In this document: positions 15,338 to 22,778 of the stretch, one piece after another
How positions within the stretch are numbered: position 1 is the stretch's first letter
How the letters are laid out: the number at the start of each line of letters is the position of its first letter
Assembly: GCA_046047235.1 (NCBI GenBank)
Contig: JBJOII010000031.1
Span: 1-36,331 of the forward strand
Direction of reading: 5' to 3'
DNA: 36,331 nt
Origin: JBMTVN01 sp046047235
GTDB taxonomy: Bacteria > Verrucomicrobiota > Verrucomicrobiia > Limisphaerales > JAHDYP01
Notes under the pieces: model-generated
Database searches by the model: none
What the model was told of the DNA's origin: nothing
Seen by the model: the letters and a program-made list of their open reading frames with translations, nothing else
Position numbers and translations under genes: made by a program

Positions 15338-16117
15338 ATGAATCCAACCACCTATGGCGTGATCTTCGCCGGCTGGCTTTTATTCGGCATGCTCGGTTGT
15401 CTCGAGGCCGGGCGTCACATCGGCAACCGACGGATGGCTAAGGATCCCGAGGGAGGGCGGCTGGGCGTAGCAGCGGTTGAGGGGGCCGTCTTTGGGCTCT
15501 TGGGACTTTTGATCGCCTTTACCTTCTCTGGTGCGGCTTCGCGCTTTGATGCCCGCCGCGAACTGGTGGTTACGGAAGCCAACAACATCGGCACTGCCTG
15601 GCTCCGACTTGATTTGTTGCCGCCAAACCCGGCTGCCACACTCAGGGACCTGTTCCGGCAATACCTTGACTCCCGACTGGGCGCCTATCAGAAGCTGCCG
15701 GATATCCCGGCGGCAGAGAAGGAACTGGCTCATGCGATCCAGCTGCAGGGGGAGATCTGGACCGTGGCCGTGGCGGCGTGTCGCGATTCGGGATCCTCAC
15801 CCGCGAACATGCTGCTGCTTCCTGCGCTCAACGAGATGTTCGACATTACCACCACGAGGACCGAGGCCACAAAGCTGCATCCTCCCACGATCATCTTTGT
15901 GATGCTGGGTGGTCTGGCTCTCGCATCGGCGTTGCTTGCCGGGTTCGGCATGGCCGGAGGGAAGTCTCGCAGTTGGATTCACATGATCGGCTTGGCGGGC
16001 GTTATGGCGCTTAGCGTGTACGTGATCGTTGATCTCGAGTATCCACGCCTTGGTTTGATCCGTGTGGATGGCGCCGACCCCGTATTGATAGAATTGCGCG
16101 CTAGTATGAACCCCTAA
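15338..16117 (+). CDS. DUF4239 (bestrophin-like) membrane protein
   Basis: The 259-aa protein has two N-terminal membrane segments (about 6-26 and 45-63) and two C-terminal ones (about 187-207 and 215-235) around a soluble helical middle. The block LIAFTFSGAASRFDARRELV, then EANNIGTAWLRLDLLP and LFRQYLDSRL, is typical of the DUF4239 family, annotated as bestrophin-like because of a distant resemblance to anion channels. Channel activity is not shown for this protein. It starts 23 bp after the third DUF1254 gene and is likely in the same transcript. Two hairpins follow the stop. Confidence 0.8.
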   Translation: MNPTTYGVIFAGWLLFGMLGCLEAGRHIGNRRMAKDPEGGRLGVAAVEGAVFGLLGLLIAFTFSGAASRFDARRELVVTEANNIGTAWLRLDLLPPNPAATLRDLFRQYLDSRLGAYQKLPDIPAAEKELAHAIQLQGEIWTVAVAACRDSGSSPANMLLLPALNEMFDITTTRTEATKLHPPTIIFVMLGGLALASALLAGFGMAGGKSRSWIHMIGLAGVMALSVYVIVDLEYPRLGLIRVDGADPVLIELRASMNP

Positions 16118-16123
16118 ACCCGA

Positions 16124-16164
16124 CGTCCGCAATGGACGAACCACAAATCATTCTGACGGTTCGT
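16124..16164 (+). terminator. paired hairpins after the DUF4239 gene
   Basis: CGTCC-GCAAT-GGACG (16124-16138) is followed by ACGAACC (16136-16142) pairing with GGTTCGT (16158-16164). The two share bases and so are mutually exclusive. No T-run follows, which makes termination uncertain. Confidence 0.35.
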
Positions 16165-16214
16165 GGGCAACAACGCCCGGATCTCATCCCACCGTCCATC
16201 GCGCCCATTCCTTT

Positions 16215-17015
16215 ATGACCAGAATCGACTCCCTCATCCTGGCCGCTGCCACTTTGGCGACCGCCGCGTCCCTCTGCGCCGATGTCCTGGAACTCAAGAA
16301 CGGCACACTACTCAACGGCAAGTATGTGGGCGGCACCACTGGTACTGTCCGCTTTGAAGCGCTCGGCAGTATGCAGGTGATTGCCACGAGCGATATCATC
16401 GCGCTGACGTTCACCAGTGCGGCCGGTGTCGCGCCCGCACCCACGGCAGCCACACCACCGCCGCTACAGACGCCTCCAGCCGCGGTTGCACTTGCCGCTG
16501 CGACTCCGGCGGAGGGCCCTGAAAAGGTGACGCTACCGGCCGGCACCCTGTTGCTCGTGCGGATGAAGGACAGTATCTCGTCGAAGAATCCTGCAGGCAC
16601 ACCATTCACCACGAAGATCGAATACGATCTCGTCGTTAACGGGACGAAAGTGGTTCCGGCTGGCACGGTGATCTACGGCAAGGTACTCAGCTCGACGCAA
16701 GCGCGCCGGATTCGCGGCCAATCCACGCTGGACCTGCGGTTGACGCAAATCGCTCTGGGCGGCACCCCCGTAACCATCTCTACCAGCGGATTCAAACAGG
16801 CTGGTGAAAAGTCGATCAAGGACGCGGCGAGCGGCGCCGCCGCCGGGGCGGCCATCGGCGCCATCGTGGATGGTGGCGAGGGTGCCGGTAAAGGCGCGGC
16901 TATCGGCGCCTCCGTGGGTGCGCTGAAGAAAGGCGAGTCCGTCACCATCCCCCCGGGCATGCTTATTGAATTCAACCTGACCCGGCCCTGTACTCTTGCT
17001 GTCGGTGGCAAGTAG
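16215..17015 (+). CDS. exported protein with glycine-zipper segment, unknown function
   Basis: The 266-aa protein has a signal peptide (MTRIDSLILAAATLATAAS, cleavage near LCA). A small N-terminal beta domain starting VLELKNGTLLNGKYVGGTTG is followed by a Pro/Ala-rich linker (about 75-100). A second domain follows with LPAGTLLLVRMKDSISSKN and VVPAGTVIYGKVLSSTQARR, a pattern seen in envelope proteins and distantly in VirB10/TrbI-like sheets. Residues about 200-240 form an Ala/Gly-rich AAGAAIGAIVDGGEGAGKGA stretch of glycine-zipper type that could insert in or pack against a membrane. The end, LIEFNLTRPCTL, recalls outer envelope proteins. Function is unknown. Confidence 0.75.
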   Translation: MTRIDSLILAAATLATAASLCADVLELKNGTLLNGKYVGGTTGTVRFEALGSMQVIATSDIIALTFTSAAGVAPAPTAATPPPLQTPPAAVALAAATPAEGPEKVTLPAGTLLLVRMKDSISSKNPAGTPFTTKIEYDLVVNGTKVVPAGTVIYGKVLSSTQARRIRGQSTLDLRLTQIALGGTPVTISTSGFKQAGEKSIKDAASGAAAGAAIGAIVDGGEGAGKGAAIGASVGALKKGESVTIPPGMLIEFNLTRPCTLAVGGK

Positions 17016-17047
17016 AACCTTTGAGCTCTTCGAAGCACGACAAGCCT

Positions 17048-17587
17048 ATGCAACACTTCGCGGGTATCCGGAAATCCAACATCCATCGCATCGCCTTGGG
17101 ATTCGCGGTCATCGCCACAACGGCGTTCGCCTCCCTGGCGCAGGAGTCCGAACCTCTGCCCCCGCCTCCCGTTCAACCCGATGAAGGCAACCTCCGGGTC
17201 TTCCTCGAACTGGTGCGTTCGGACATTCAGACCGAGAAGGCGACGATTATCGCCCAGAACATCCAATTCACCGACGACGAGGCGTTCGAGTTCTGGCCGC
17301 TGCACCGGGAATACGCGCTGGAGTTGAACAAGCTGCTCGACCAGCGCTTGAACCTGATCCGCAAGCACGTCACCAGTTTCGACAGCCTGAGCGACAGGCA
17401 GGCGGAACAGCTGGCGAAAGACGTGTTTGATCTCGAGTCGAAGCGGCTGAAGCTCAAACGCACTTGGTTCAAGAAGTTCGCCAAGGTCATCCCCGCCAAA
17501 AAGGCCGCGCAGTTCTTCCAGTTGGAAAGCCAGCTCAATGCCGCCCTCGACCTCCGGGTGGCTGCCGCCCTGCCGCTCATCAAGTAA
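17048..17587 (+). CDS. exported helical protein of unknown function
   Basis: The 179-aa protein begins MQHFAGIRKSNIHRIALGF and has a signal peptide ending near SLAQE. The mature part is helical and charged, with FTDDEAFEFWPLHREYALEL and KKFAKVIPAKKAAQFFQLES. This spacing resembles periplasmic Spy-like or transporter-associated proteins, but no family can be named with certainty. The ATG at 17048 gives a normal signal peptide; a TTG at 17021 would add nine residues. It lies 32 bp after the glycine-zipper gene, so the two are probably co-transcribed. Confidence 0.72.
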   Translation: MQHFAGIRKSNIHRIALGFAVIATTAFASLAQESEPLPPPPVQPDEGNLRVFLELVRSDIQTEKATIIAQNIQFTDDEAFEFWPLHREYALELNKLLDQRLNLIRKHVTSFDSLSDRQAEQLAKDVFDLESKRLKLKRTWFKKFAKVIPAKKAAQFFQLESQLNAALDLRVAAALPLIK

Positions 17588-17793
17588 GCGGCAAAACCGG
17601 CAAGCAGCCAAAACGCGACTGACAAACTATGAACAACAGCATGCTGCGCCTCGCTTTGTGCCGAGTTGCTCCGAAGTTCAATGTGGCAAGATGTGGGTAT
17701 CCAATTGCGCCGATTGGGCGATTCCAGTCATTGTTGATGGGCCAACGTGTTGAAAGATGGAATTCCGCCCCCCCGTACAAACCTAACGATGTT

Positions 17794-18309
17794 ATGAATT
17801 CAAGACCTTCATCAGTCCGACTGCGGCCCAGCCCGCGCGCAGCCTGGGTGTCCGCCTTGTTGCTGCTCATGCTCCTGGCACCGGCGCACGCCCATGCCTC
17901 CATGTTCAAAGGCGAGGCGCTGGACAAGATGGCCGATGTGCTCACTTGGCTGGTGTTGATTGTGGCACCCATTGTGGGTATCGCAGTCTTCTGGATCGTT
18001 CATATTCTTCCGGAAAAGATTGCCGAAAAGCGACAGCATCCCCAGGCCAAGGCCATCCAGTGCCTGTGTCTGCTCTCGCTGTTCTTTGGCGGACTGCTTT
18101 GGCCCCTCGCGTGGCTGTGGGCCTTCAGCAAGCCAGTGCTGCACAAACTGGCTTACGGAACCGACAAGGTGGAACACGGCCATGAGGACGCAGAGCCGGC
18201 GAAGCCCGAAGCGAGGGAAGCGGATGAGGTCATGAAACTCCGAAAGCGCGTCGCCGAACTCGAATCGAAACTGTCCGGCAAAAGTGCCGCAGATCAAGGA
18301 AAGGCCTGA
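17794..18309 (+). CDS. DUF3302 (YiaW-like) membrane protein
   Basis: The 171-aa protein matches the small inner-membrane DUF3302 family that accompanies HlyD-like proteins of the E. coli YiaV/YiaW type. After a signal-like segment (WVSALLLLMLLAPAHAHA) come LTWLVLIVAPIVGIAVFWIV, the HILPEKIAEKRQHPQAKAIQ loop and a second membrane pair, CLLSLFFGGLLWPLAWLWAF. The C-terminus carries a predicted coiled coil (VMKLRKRVAELESKLSGK). The extra N-terminal signal and C-terminal coiled coil make it longer than E. coli YiaW (about 107 aa). The ATG at 17794 is preferred because upstream sequence to 17629 is not protein-like. It ends 3 bp before the HlyD gene. Confidence 0.8.
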   Translation: MNSRPSSVRLRPSPRAAWVSALLLLMLLAPAHAHASMFKGEALDKMADVLTWLVLIVAPIVGIAVFWIVHILPEKIAEKRQHPQAKAIQCLCLLSLFFGGLLWPLAWLWAFSKPVLHKLAYGTDKVEHGHEDAEPAKPEAREADEVMKLRKRVAELESKLSGKSAADQGKA

Positions 18310-18312
18310 TTT

Positions 18313-19494
18313 ATGGAAATCCTATTGCTCGGCATCTACTCGTTTGTTGTCTGGTTGATCTTTTTCAAGTTCAAGTGGCTCCCCTGGAATATCGTCAGCC
18401 AGGTCGTCACGATCACCTTGCCGATCATCGGGCTGACGGTGCTGATTCTCCTGCTCAACATCGTGGCGCCGTCCTCACATGACGTCCGGGTGGTGAACTA
18501 CGTTATTCCGATCAATGCGCCGGTACGCGGGCTCGTCACGGAAGTCCCCGTCGAACCTAATCGGCCCATCAAGAAAGGTGACGTGCTATTTAAGATCGAT
18601 CCGACTCCTTACGAGATTGCGGTCAGCAACTACGAGGCGCAAATCTCCCGGCTGAAAGTGCAGCTCATCACGGCCGAGGCCAGCGCGCGCAATCTGGAGG
18701 AGTCATTGAAGGGCGTGACTGGACAGAAGGCCGCCCTCGAATCCAGGTTGAACCTGTCGAAGTTGCGACTGCAACAATTCAAGGAACTCGCCGAAACCGG
18801 CGCGGGCAACAAGTTTGATTACGAGCAGGCCGAGGCGGAGGTGAAAAATCTGGAAGGTCAACTGGCATCCGCCGCAGCCGCTGAAACCCAAGCCCGCGAG
18901 AAGCTCAGGGCCAAGACGCCCGAGGGCGAGCAGGATGAAGTGGCCAACGTGAAGGCCCAGATTTCCAGCGCCGAGGCGCAACTTGCCAACGCCAGATGGG
19001 AACTCAGCCAGACCACCTACTACGCACCGGCCAACGGCACCGTTGTGGCGCTGACCCTGCGTCCCGGGGCGATGGCCGTGCCCATGCCCATGGCTCCCGC
19101 CATGAATTTTGTGGAGGATGAGCAGTGGATTCTGGCGATCTACCACCAGAATGAAGTCCGCAAGGTCAAGCCGGGGCAGGAGGCGGAGATCGCCTTCAGC
19201 ATGTATCCCGGGCGGATCGTGAAGGCCAAGGTGGACTCGATTATGTGGGCCACGGCCCAGGGGCAATTGCCCATTGGCTCGATGAATTCCGCCGGCGGAG
19301 TTGTTCCCATTCCCCAGCACAGCCTCGCCGTGCGCTTGCTCCCCGACGCCAGGGACGCCGACATCTTTCTGGCGGCAGGCGCCCACGGTAGCGGGGCGGT
19401 TTACACCGACAGCGGCCACGCGATCCAGATTATCCGCAAGGTGATGGTGCGTATCAGCGCCAAACTGAACTGGCTCATACTAAAATTGCATTGA
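18313..19494 (+). CDS. HlyD-family membrane fusion protein (YiaV/YibH-like)
   Basis: The 393-aa periplasmic adaptor links an inner-membrane partner to an outer-membrane channel. Two membrane segments occupy residues about 3-20 and 33-55. The lipoyl-like half-motif VIPINAPVRGLVTEVPVEPN is followed by KKGDVLFKIDPTPYEIAV, a coiled-coil hairpin (about 95-230), and YYAPANGTVVALTLRPGAM, the second lipoyl half and beta-barrel. AAGGAAAGG at 18297-18305 is a good ribosome binding site. It is tightly packed with the DUF3302 gene upstream and the outer-membrane factor gene 8 bp downstream. No RND, MFS or ABC transporter gene is in the cluster. Confidence 0.9.
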   Translation: MEILLLGIYSFVVWLIFFKFKWLPWNIVSQVVTITLPIIGLTVLILLLNIVAPSSHDVRVVNYVIPINAPVRGLVTEVPVEPNRPIKKGDVLFKIDPTPYEIAVSNYEAQISRLKVQLITAEASARNLEESLKGVTGQKAALESRLNLSKLRLQQFKELAETGAGNKFDYEQAEAEVKNLEGQLASAAAAETQAREKLRAKTPEGEQDEVANVKAQISSAEAQLANARWELSQTTYYAPANGTVVALTLRPGAMAVPMPMAPAMNFVEDEQWILAIYHQNEVRKVKPGQEAEIAFSMYPGRIVKAKVDSIMWATAQGQLPIGSMNSAGGVVPIPQHSLAVRLLPDARDADIFLAAGAHGSGAVYTDSGHAIQIIRKVMVRISAKLNWLILKLH

Positions 19495-19501
19495 ACTGGG
19501 T

Positions 19502-20992
19502 ATGCAAAGATCCCGCATCGTAGCTTTCATTCTGGTCAGCGGCATTTCTCTGGCCGGTTGCACCACCAAGACGCCGCCCACACGCGCCGAAATTCACCAG
19601 CAATCCGGCACGCTGACCAATCTCACCCTCACGAACCCGTGGCAGGCTGCCCCGGCTTCAACCAACGCCATTCAGGACGACTGGCTGAGGACTTTTGGGG
19701 ATGCCCAACTGAACGCGCTCGTGGCGGAGGCCATGACGAATAATCCGGACCTGCGCGTGGCCTCGACGAAAGTGGAGCAGGCCGCGCAATACGTCGAACT
19801 TGCCAAGGCAGCGCTGCGGCCCGCAGTAAATCTACTCGGCACCGGCGGCTTGAACGTGGGCGGTGGCGACATCACTTCCGCGTTGCAGGGTATCGCGCTG
19901 GGCGCCTCCTGGGAGCCCGATCTGTGGGGGCGGATGCGTTACGGTCGGAATGCCGCACAAGCCACCTACGCGTCCGTGCAGGCGGACTTCGAGTTCGCCC
20001 GCCAGTCCCTCGCCGCCAGCACGGCCAAAAGTTGGTTCGCCGCCAGCGAGACGTGGCTGCAACAACAGATTACCGATGAGATGGTGGAAGCCGCGCAGGA
20101 ACTGCTGACGCTGGCGGTCCAGCGTCAGCAAGTCGGTCCCGGCACTGGGCAGGATGTGGCGCTCGCCCGGGCCAGCTTGGGAAATTATCAAGACAGCGCC
20201 CGCCAGGTCCGACTGGCGCATCAGCAAACGGTGCGCGCGCTGGAACTGATGGTTGGACGTTACCCGGCCGCCGAACTTGCCACGCGCCATAACCTCTCCC
20301 AGTTGCCCGGAGCCATTCCCGCGGGGCTGCCGATCCAAATGCTTGAACGCCGGCCGGACCTGGTGGCTGCCGACCGACGGGTAGCCGCTGCCTTCAACCG
20401 GGTGGGTGAGGCGAAGGCCACGAAGTTGCCGCGAATCATCCTCAACGCCAATATCGCCGCCCTCAGGAGCGACGTGCTCCAGTTGAAACAGGACTATGAA
20501 AATCCTTCCGGCGGCGCCGGCGCGAGACTCATTGCCCCGCTTTATCAGGGCGGCGCATTAAACACTCAGGTTGAGATCCGGACTCTCGAACAAAAGCAGG
20601 CGGTGGCGCAGTATGCGCAAATGGCATTGCGCGCCCTCGGCGATGTGGAGAACACCCTGGCCGCCAGCGAAACCCTCGCCGGACGCGAACAACTCTTGCA
20701 TCAGGTTCTGACCGATCTGGAACGCGCGCTGGCCCTGACAAAAACCAGTTATCGGATCGGCAGCGGGGATATGCGCGCCGTGCAACATCAGCAACTCAAC
20801 GTGCATGTTGCACGCCTGGCGCTGCTGCGTGTTCAGAGCGAACAACTGGCCCAACGCGTCAACCTGCACCTCTCGCTGGGCGGGAGTTTCGAGAAGCCCC
20901 CAACGGGCACAACAAACTCGGCGACGGCCCATAGGGTCAACCTGTCGGGCTCGCTCTCGCTGGTTCAATCCACCTCACCATCTGACCACTAG
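19502..20992 (+). CDS. outer-membrane efflux lipoprotein (TolC/NodT family)
   Basis: The 496-aa product is an outer-membrane factor of tripartite export systems. A lipoprotein signal ends in SLAGC with the lipidated Cys20. Two OEP repeats follow: the first starts with DDWLRTFGDAQLNALVAEAM and LRVASTKVEQAAQYVELAKA, the second has LIAPLYQGGALNTQVEIRTL and ALGDVENTLAASETLAGREQ. LERRPDLVAADRRVAAA is the NodT-type signature between repeats. The C-terminal 40 residues are Ser/Thr rich. It is the third gene of the DUF3302-HlyD-OMF operon. The transported substrate cannot be inferred. Confidence 0.92.
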   Translation: MQRSRIVAFILVSGISLAGCTTKTPPTRAEIHQQSGTLTNLTLTNPWQAAPASTNAIQDDWLRTFGDAQLNALVAEAMTNNPDLRVASTKVEQAAQYVELAKAALRPAVNLLGTGGLNVGGGDITSALQGIALGASWEPDLWGRMRYGRNAAQATYASVQADFEFARQSLAASTAKSWFAASETWLQQQITDEMVEAAQELLTLAVQRQQVGPGTGQDVALARASLGNYQDSARQVRLAHQQTVRALELMVGRYPAAELATRHNLSQLPGAIPAGLPIQMLERRPDLVAADRRVAAAFNRVGEAKATKLPRIILNANIAALRSDVLQLKQDYENPSGGAGARLIAPLYQGGALNTQVEIRTLEQKQAVAQYAQMALRALGDVENTLAASETLAGREQLLHQVLTDLERALALTKTSYRIGSGDMRAVQHQQLNVHVARLALLRVQSEQLAQRVNLHLSLGGSFEKPPTGTTNSATAHRVNLSGSLSLVQSTSPSDH

Positions 20993-21160
20993 CTTATTGA
21001 GCAATAACCCTTCCGATCCGACCAAGATGGATCGGCCCGAGCAAGAGTCCGTTGACCCGGCCGCGCTCAAAGACGATGAGATGGCGACGGCCCGCTAGGC
21101 CACCCAATAAAGGCAGGGGAACCACCTGAAAACCAACAGGAGCGTTAACCGAGCAGCACT

Positions 21161-21970
21161 ATGAAAGAGAAACCAAAAGCCTCCGATTCGGACAAACTGA
21201 AGACCAAGAAATACGAGAAGGAACTGCGCAAGCTCCAAGGCGAGCTCAGCCAGCTCCAAGAGTGGGTCAAGTACAAGGGTTTGCGCGTTATTATTGTCTT
21301 CGAAGGTCGCGATGCCGCCGGCAAGGGCGGCACCATCCGGGCTCTGACTGAGCGGGTCAGTCCCCGCGTCTTCCGGGTCGTGGCGCTGCCTGCGCCGTCT
21401 GACCGCGAGAAGTCACAGATGTACATGCAGCGTTACATGCAACACTTCCCTGCGGCAGGGGAAATCGTCATTTTCGATCGCAGTTGGTACAACCGTGCAG
21501 GCGTAGAGTACGTGATGGGTTTCTGCACCAAGGAACAGCATGCCAGCTTTTTGGAAATCTGTCCCGAGGTTGAGAGATACATTGTGGGCGGCGGCATCCA
21601 GCTCATCAAAATCTGGCTGGAGGCCAGCGACAAGGAGCAGAAGCGGCGCTTCGAAGCGCGCCTGGAGGACCCGCTGCGCCAGTGGAAACTCAGCCCGATG
21701 GACCTGCCCTCGCGCACCAAGTGGTTCGAGTACTCGCGGGCGCGGGACATGATGTTCAAGGCCACGGACACCGAATGGGCGCCGTGGTACATCCTGCGTT
21801 CGGACGACAAAAAACGCGCCCGGCTCAACTGCATTCACCACATCCTGAGCCTGATTCCGTATAAGAAACTGCCGCGGGAAAAGGTGAAGTTACCCAAGCG
21901 CTCGATGAAGGGCGCCTACGACGACCAAGCATCTCTCAATGGAAGGAGGTTCGTGCCGGACGAGTACTGA
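21161..21970 (+). CDS. ppk2: polyphosphate kinase 2, class I (PPK2)
   Basis: The 269-aa enzyme transfers phosphate between polyphosphate and nucleoside diphosphates (or the reverse). The Walker A motif EGRDAAGKGGTIRAL is at about residues 48-62, the Walker B region IFDRSWYNRAGVEYVMG has Asp106, and a lid block QKRRFEARLEDPLRQWKLSP follows. The single-domain length and the N-terminal YEKELRKLQGELSQLQEWVK helix fit class I enzymes. The ATG at 21161 is used; AGGAG lies rather far upstream at about 21138. It follows the efflux gene by 168 bp, where only a possible 23-codon frame (21027) is seen. It is often linked to stress and phosphate storage, which fits an island of envelope and stress genes. 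Confidence 0.92.
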   Translation: MKEKPKASDSDKLKTKKYEKELRKLQGELSQLQEWVKYKGLRVIIVFEGRDAAGKGGTIRALTERVSPRVFRVVALPAPSDREKSQMYMQRYMQHFPAAGEIVIFDRSWYNRAGVEYVMGFCTKEQHASFLEICPEVERYIVGGGIQLIKIWLEASDKEQKRRFEARLEDPLRQWKLSPMDLPSRTKWFEYSRARDMMFKATDTEWAPWYILRSDDKKRARLNCIHHILSLIPYKKLPREKVKLPKRSMKGAYDDQASLNGRRFVPDEY

Positions 21971-22051
21971 ACCGTGCGGCTTTCTTCGAACAGGTTCCAG
22001 TCGGCTTGCGCCCATGCATGAAATGAAACCCGCGGGTTGACCCACAGCTTC

Positions 22052-22639
22052 ATGAAGAACCACGCCATGCCCCAAACCCCGCCGAACCCAAAGTCGCTCG
22101 CCCGCTGGGTTCCGGCTTTGGCGTGGCTGCAATCCTACGATCGAACCTGGCTGCGGGGCGACGTCGTCGCCGGCATAACGCTTGCGGCCTACCTGTTGCC
22201 GGCTGGCTTGGGCGACGCTTCGCTGGCCAACCTCCCTCCCCAGGCGGGACTTTACGCGTGTTTATTTGGCGGCCTGGTCCTCTGGCTGTTTTGCAGCTCG
22301 CGACACACCGCCATCACGGTCACCTCCGCCATTTCCCTTCTCGTGGGCGCGTCGCTGGGTGGCATGGCGGGCGGCGACCCGGCCCGTTTCGGCGCGCTCG
22401 CCGCGGGCACGGCGCTGCTCGTCGCATTGATCGCCTTCATCGCCTGGCTGGCCAAGGCGGGATCTATTGTCAACTTCATCTCCGAGAGCGTGATGGTCGG
22501 GTTCAAGTGTGGCGTCGCCCTGTTCCTTGCCAGCACCCAGTTGCCCAAGTTGTTCGGCGTGCACTGTGCCCATGGCAATTTCGGGGAGAACAGCGGCACT
22601 CGGACTGTAGGCCCCAGGAGCCGTCCGCAAAAAGGGTAG
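22052..22639 (+). pseudogene. 5' remnant of a SulP-family anion permease
   Basis: The first 180 or so residues are a good SulP N-terminus: SLARWVPALAWLQSYDRTWL, then GDVVAGITLAAYLLPAGLGD, ANLPPQAGLYACLFGGLV, TVTSAISLLVGASLGGM and NFISESVMVGFKCGVALFLA. Homology stops abruptly after FGVHCAHGNFGENSG at about 22597; the remaining 14 codons are unrelated and the frame ends at 22639. Complete SulP proteins are about 550-600 aa with a STAS domain, so about two thirds is missing and no transport is expected. The break coincides with the return of G-rich composition, so it marks the right edge of the island. The ATG at 22052 is chosen over a TTG at 22037. Confidence 0.82.
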
Positions 22640-22778
22640 TGAGGCATTACAGGAATGGCGCTTCTTCGGAACCCTATTTAATCGAGCCCGAGTTCACGGC
22701 TGGTGCTTCGTTCTTTGGGGCGAGGGTAAGACATCCGTTGCCATTGGGGTGGGCTTGGCTATGGTTTCGGGCACACGG

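Larger units (their letters stand above)
6990..22640. other. putative horizontally acquired island (no GC skew)
   Basis: All fifteen genes here lie on the plus strand and use balanced G and C, while both flanks have a strongly G-rich + strand whichever strand is coding. By hand count one 60-base line gives 18 G and 19 C inside (13081-13140), against 31 G and 11 C (22801-22860, plus gene) and 26 G and 7 C (27001-27060, minus gene) in the right flank. The right end lies within a truncated SulP gene at about 22597; the left end is between about 6915 and 7008. No integrase, tRNA or flanking direct repeat was found. Transfer is inferred. Confidence 0.65.

Noticed and set aside
21027..21098. 23-codon plus-strand frame between the efflux and PPK2 genes
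   Set aside because: Too short to support, with no ribosome binding site; noted only as a possibility in the PPK2 entry.
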